DNA of 7,715 nucleotides from Phycisphaerae bacterium (lineage in GTDB: Bacteria > Planctomycetota > Phycisphaerae > UBA1845 > Fen-1342): positions 1 to 7,715 of the forward strand of contig JALSRY010000700.1 in assembly GCA_026984555.1 (NCBI GenBank). The letters run 5' to 3'. Numbering within the stretch: position 1 is the first letter of the stretch; each line of letters starts with the position of its first letter. The notes under the pieces are model-generated. The model saw only the letters and a list, made by a program, of their open reading frames with translations, was not told the DNA's origin and did not search any database. Position numbers and translations under genes: made by a program. Positions 6,263 through 7,715 of this stretch are shown here, piece after piece.

Positions 6263-7715
6263 ATGGGTTCCGAGAGACATTTGGCGGCGGAGGCGCGGGG
6301 GTCGACGGGCGTGCCCGGCGCGGGCCGGCGGTGTGGATTAGGGACTGGCGGCGGATCTCGGCGCCCCGCGTTTGTGCTCGCTGCGGTCATGTTGGCTGCC
6401 ACGGCGTGTGCTTCCGGGGGTGATGAGGGCGACGCCGGCTCGTTACGCACCGACAGCCGCACGCCCTATGTTCACCGCCTCACGCTCTATGATGAGGACG
6501 GTCAGGCGATCGATCCGACGGACGATTTCGCCGGCCCGTACTCGCCGCGCGCGACCTGCGGCAAGTGCCATCCGTACGCGCAGATTGCCACGGGTTGGCA
6601 CTTTGCGCCGGCGTCGGCGGATGGGCCCGGTGGGGCGAAGCGGCGCGGCGAGCCGTGGTGGTGGACCAGCGAGAAGCTCGGCGTGACCGTTGCCTTGGCG
6701 GATCATGGCTGGCCGCAGACGCAGCCGACGCGAAAGGCCGGCCTTGCGCCTTGGCAATTGGTCAAACGTTTTGGGAGTCACATGCCGGGCGGGGGTTGGG
6801 GCGAGCCGGCGCCCGGGGAGCTCGAGCGGTCACCCCAGGCTGCGCGGTGGCGGGTCTCCGGGCCGCTCGAGATCGACTGCATGATCTGCCATGCCGCCGA
6901 TGGACGCTACGATGCCGGTGAGCGGGCCCGGCAGATCGAGCGGGAGAATTTCAAGTGGGCTGCGACGGCGGCGTTGGGGCTGGCGGTGGTTCGCGGGGAG
7001 GCGGCGAAAGTTCCGGACGACTGGGACCCCCTGGCCGAGCCGGACCCCGATCACCCCGAGCAGGCCGGTCCGAAGATCGAATGGGATGCCAGTCGTTTCG
7101 ATGCCGACAACCGTGTGCTGTTCGCGATCACCAGACGGCCGCCCGCGGAGCGGTGCTGGTTTTGCCACACGAGGCGGCGGGTGGGGGCGGCGCACGATGT
7201 TGCGGAGATGCTGGCGCCGCGCGATGTGCATCTGGCCGCCGGGCTGACATGTGTAGATTGTCACCGGAACCAGATCGACCACCGGATCGTCCGCGGCTAT
7301 CCGTCCGAAGCGCAAACGACCGGGCAGGCCTGGCGGGCGGCGTACACGTGCAAGGGGTGTCATCTCGGCGTTGCGGATGCGACGGATCCGGCATTGCGGG
7401 CCGGCGGGCGCTATGGCGCCCCACGACCGGCGCACCGCGGGTTGCCGCCGATCCACTTGGAGAAGCTGGCCTGTACGGCGTGTCACAGCGGCCCGCGACC
7501 GGAATTGCAACCGCAGCAGTTTCAGACCGCGCGTGCTCACGGGTTGGGCCTGGCCGAACGGGGACGCAGCGCCACCCAGGAGCCTCTCGTCTACGGCCCG
7601 GTTTTCGCGCGACGAATCGACGGCAAGATCGCGCCGCATCTGGAAGCCTGGATGCGGGTGTATCATCGCGATGGAGAACTCGTCCCCATTCCCGAGGTCG
7701 AGCGTGCTTGGCGAC
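6263..7715 (+). CDS. Multihaem c-type cytochrome, probable lipoprotein (3' end outside window)
   Basis: The frame is open from the ATG at 6263 to the window edge, giving 484 residues without a stop. Six CxxCH haem c attachment motifs all lie in this frame, with first Cys at residues 99 (CGKCH), 206 (CMICH), 298 (CWFCH), 330 (CVDCH), 363 (CKGCH) and 404 (CTACH). Further histidines at 113, 148, 173, 311, 323, 340, 391, 398 and 426 are candidate distal ligands, as in bis-His multihaem cytochromes. Residues 36-48 form a hydrophobic stretch ending in LAATAC, a plausible lipobox with Cys49 as the lipidated residue; the protein would be exported and membrane-anchored. A GGDEGD spacer follows. The expected role is electron transfer in the periplasm or at the cell surface; donor and acceptor are unknown. 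It resembles multihaem cytochromes common in Planctomycetes rather than a named enzyme such as NrfA. Wobble positions favour G, unlike rocD. The C terminus and total haem count cannot be seen. Confidence 0.9.
   Translation, partial: MGSERHLAAEARGSTGVPGAGRRCGLGTGGGSRRPAFVLAAVMLAATACASGGDEGDAGSLRTDSRTPYVHRLTLYDEDGQAIDPTDDFAGPYSPRATCGKCHPYAQIATGWHFAPASADGPGGAKRRGEPWWWTSEKLGVTVALADHGWPQTQPTRKAGLAPWQLVKRFGSHMPGGGWGEPAPGELERSPQAARWRVSGPLEIDCMICHAADGRYDAGERARQIERENFKWAATAALGLAVVRGEAAKVPDDWDPLAEPDPDHPEQAGPKIEWDASRFDADNRVLFAITRRPPAERCWFCHTRRRVGAAHDVAEMLAPRDVHLAAGLTCVDCHRNQIDHRIVRGYPSEAQTTGQAWRAAYTCKGCHLGVADATDPALRAGGRYGAPRPAHRGLPPIHLEKLACTACHSGPRPELQPQQFQTARAHGLGLAERGRSATQEPLVYGPVFARRIDGKIAPHLEAWMRVYHRDGELVPIPEVERAWR

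Noticed and set aside
5676..6341. A + strand open frame bridging the protease end and the cytochrome start
   Set aside because: It is out of frame with both real genes, runs through the terminator hairpin, and is Arg/Gly-rich without motifs.
4276..6462. A 728-codon open frame on the minus strand
   Set aside because: It is antisense to the protease tail, its terminator and the cytochrome start. Its product is a Val/Gly/Arg-rich string with no recognisable motif, as expected from the reverse strand of a GC-rich gene. The + strand frame has clear domains.
6830..7666. A 278-codon minus-strand open frame
   Set aside because: It lies opposite the haem-binding frame, where six in-frame CxxCH motifs prove the + strand reading. 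The antisense product is Arg/Pro-rich noise.
1..7715. CRISPR array, tRNA, rRNA, insertion sequence or phage genes
   Set aside because: No regularly spaced direct repeats, no cloverleaf-like sequence, and no transposase, integrase or phage protein motifs were seen on either strand.

Overview
The window looks like a piece of a GC-rich bacterial chromosome, most likely from a planctomycete, perhaps of the Phycisphaerae type. This is inference from gene content: a very large secreted subtilase built from many extracellular modules and ending in a dockerin-type repeat pair, next to a multihaem c-type cytochrome lipoprotein. Both are typical of that group. No rRNA or other taxonomic marker is present.

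Layout: three genes, all on the + strand, separated by gaps that each carry signals. (1) 156-1358 is a complete ornithine aminotransferase (rocD), a cytoplasmic PLP enzyme, with a promoter-like pair and a good ribosome binding site upstream. (2) 1359-1641 (283 bases) holds no gene. It contains a 15-base palindrome, a weak promoter candidate and a perfect 10-bp hairpin followed by a short T run. (3) 1642-6045 encodes a 1467-residue secreted serine protease of the S8 (subtilisin/KP-43-like) family: signal peptide, two propeptide-like modules, catalytic domain with D283, H312, N429 and S518, a KP-43-type beta-sandwich, then a chain of adhesive or structural modules and a dockerin. (4) 6046-6262 (217 bases) holds a convincing terminator, then a promoter and ribosome binding site. 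(5) 6263 to the right edge encodes the first 484 residues of a probable lipoprotein with six CxxCH haem sites; the gene runs out of the window.

The three genes look like separate transcription units rather than one operon. A loose link can be imagined: secreted proteolysis supplies amino acids, RocD feeds arginine/ornithine carbon and nitrogen into glutamate, and the cytochrome belongs to respiration at the cell surface. The sequence does not prove this. The most unusual signal is a sharp switch in synonymous codon choice inside the protease gene near position 4981, at a domain boundary, from C-ending to G-ending codons. It suggests that the C-terminal modules have a different history or that strand composition changes there. 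I found no mobile element, CRISPR array or tRNA, and no evidence of a clearly new multi-gene system.
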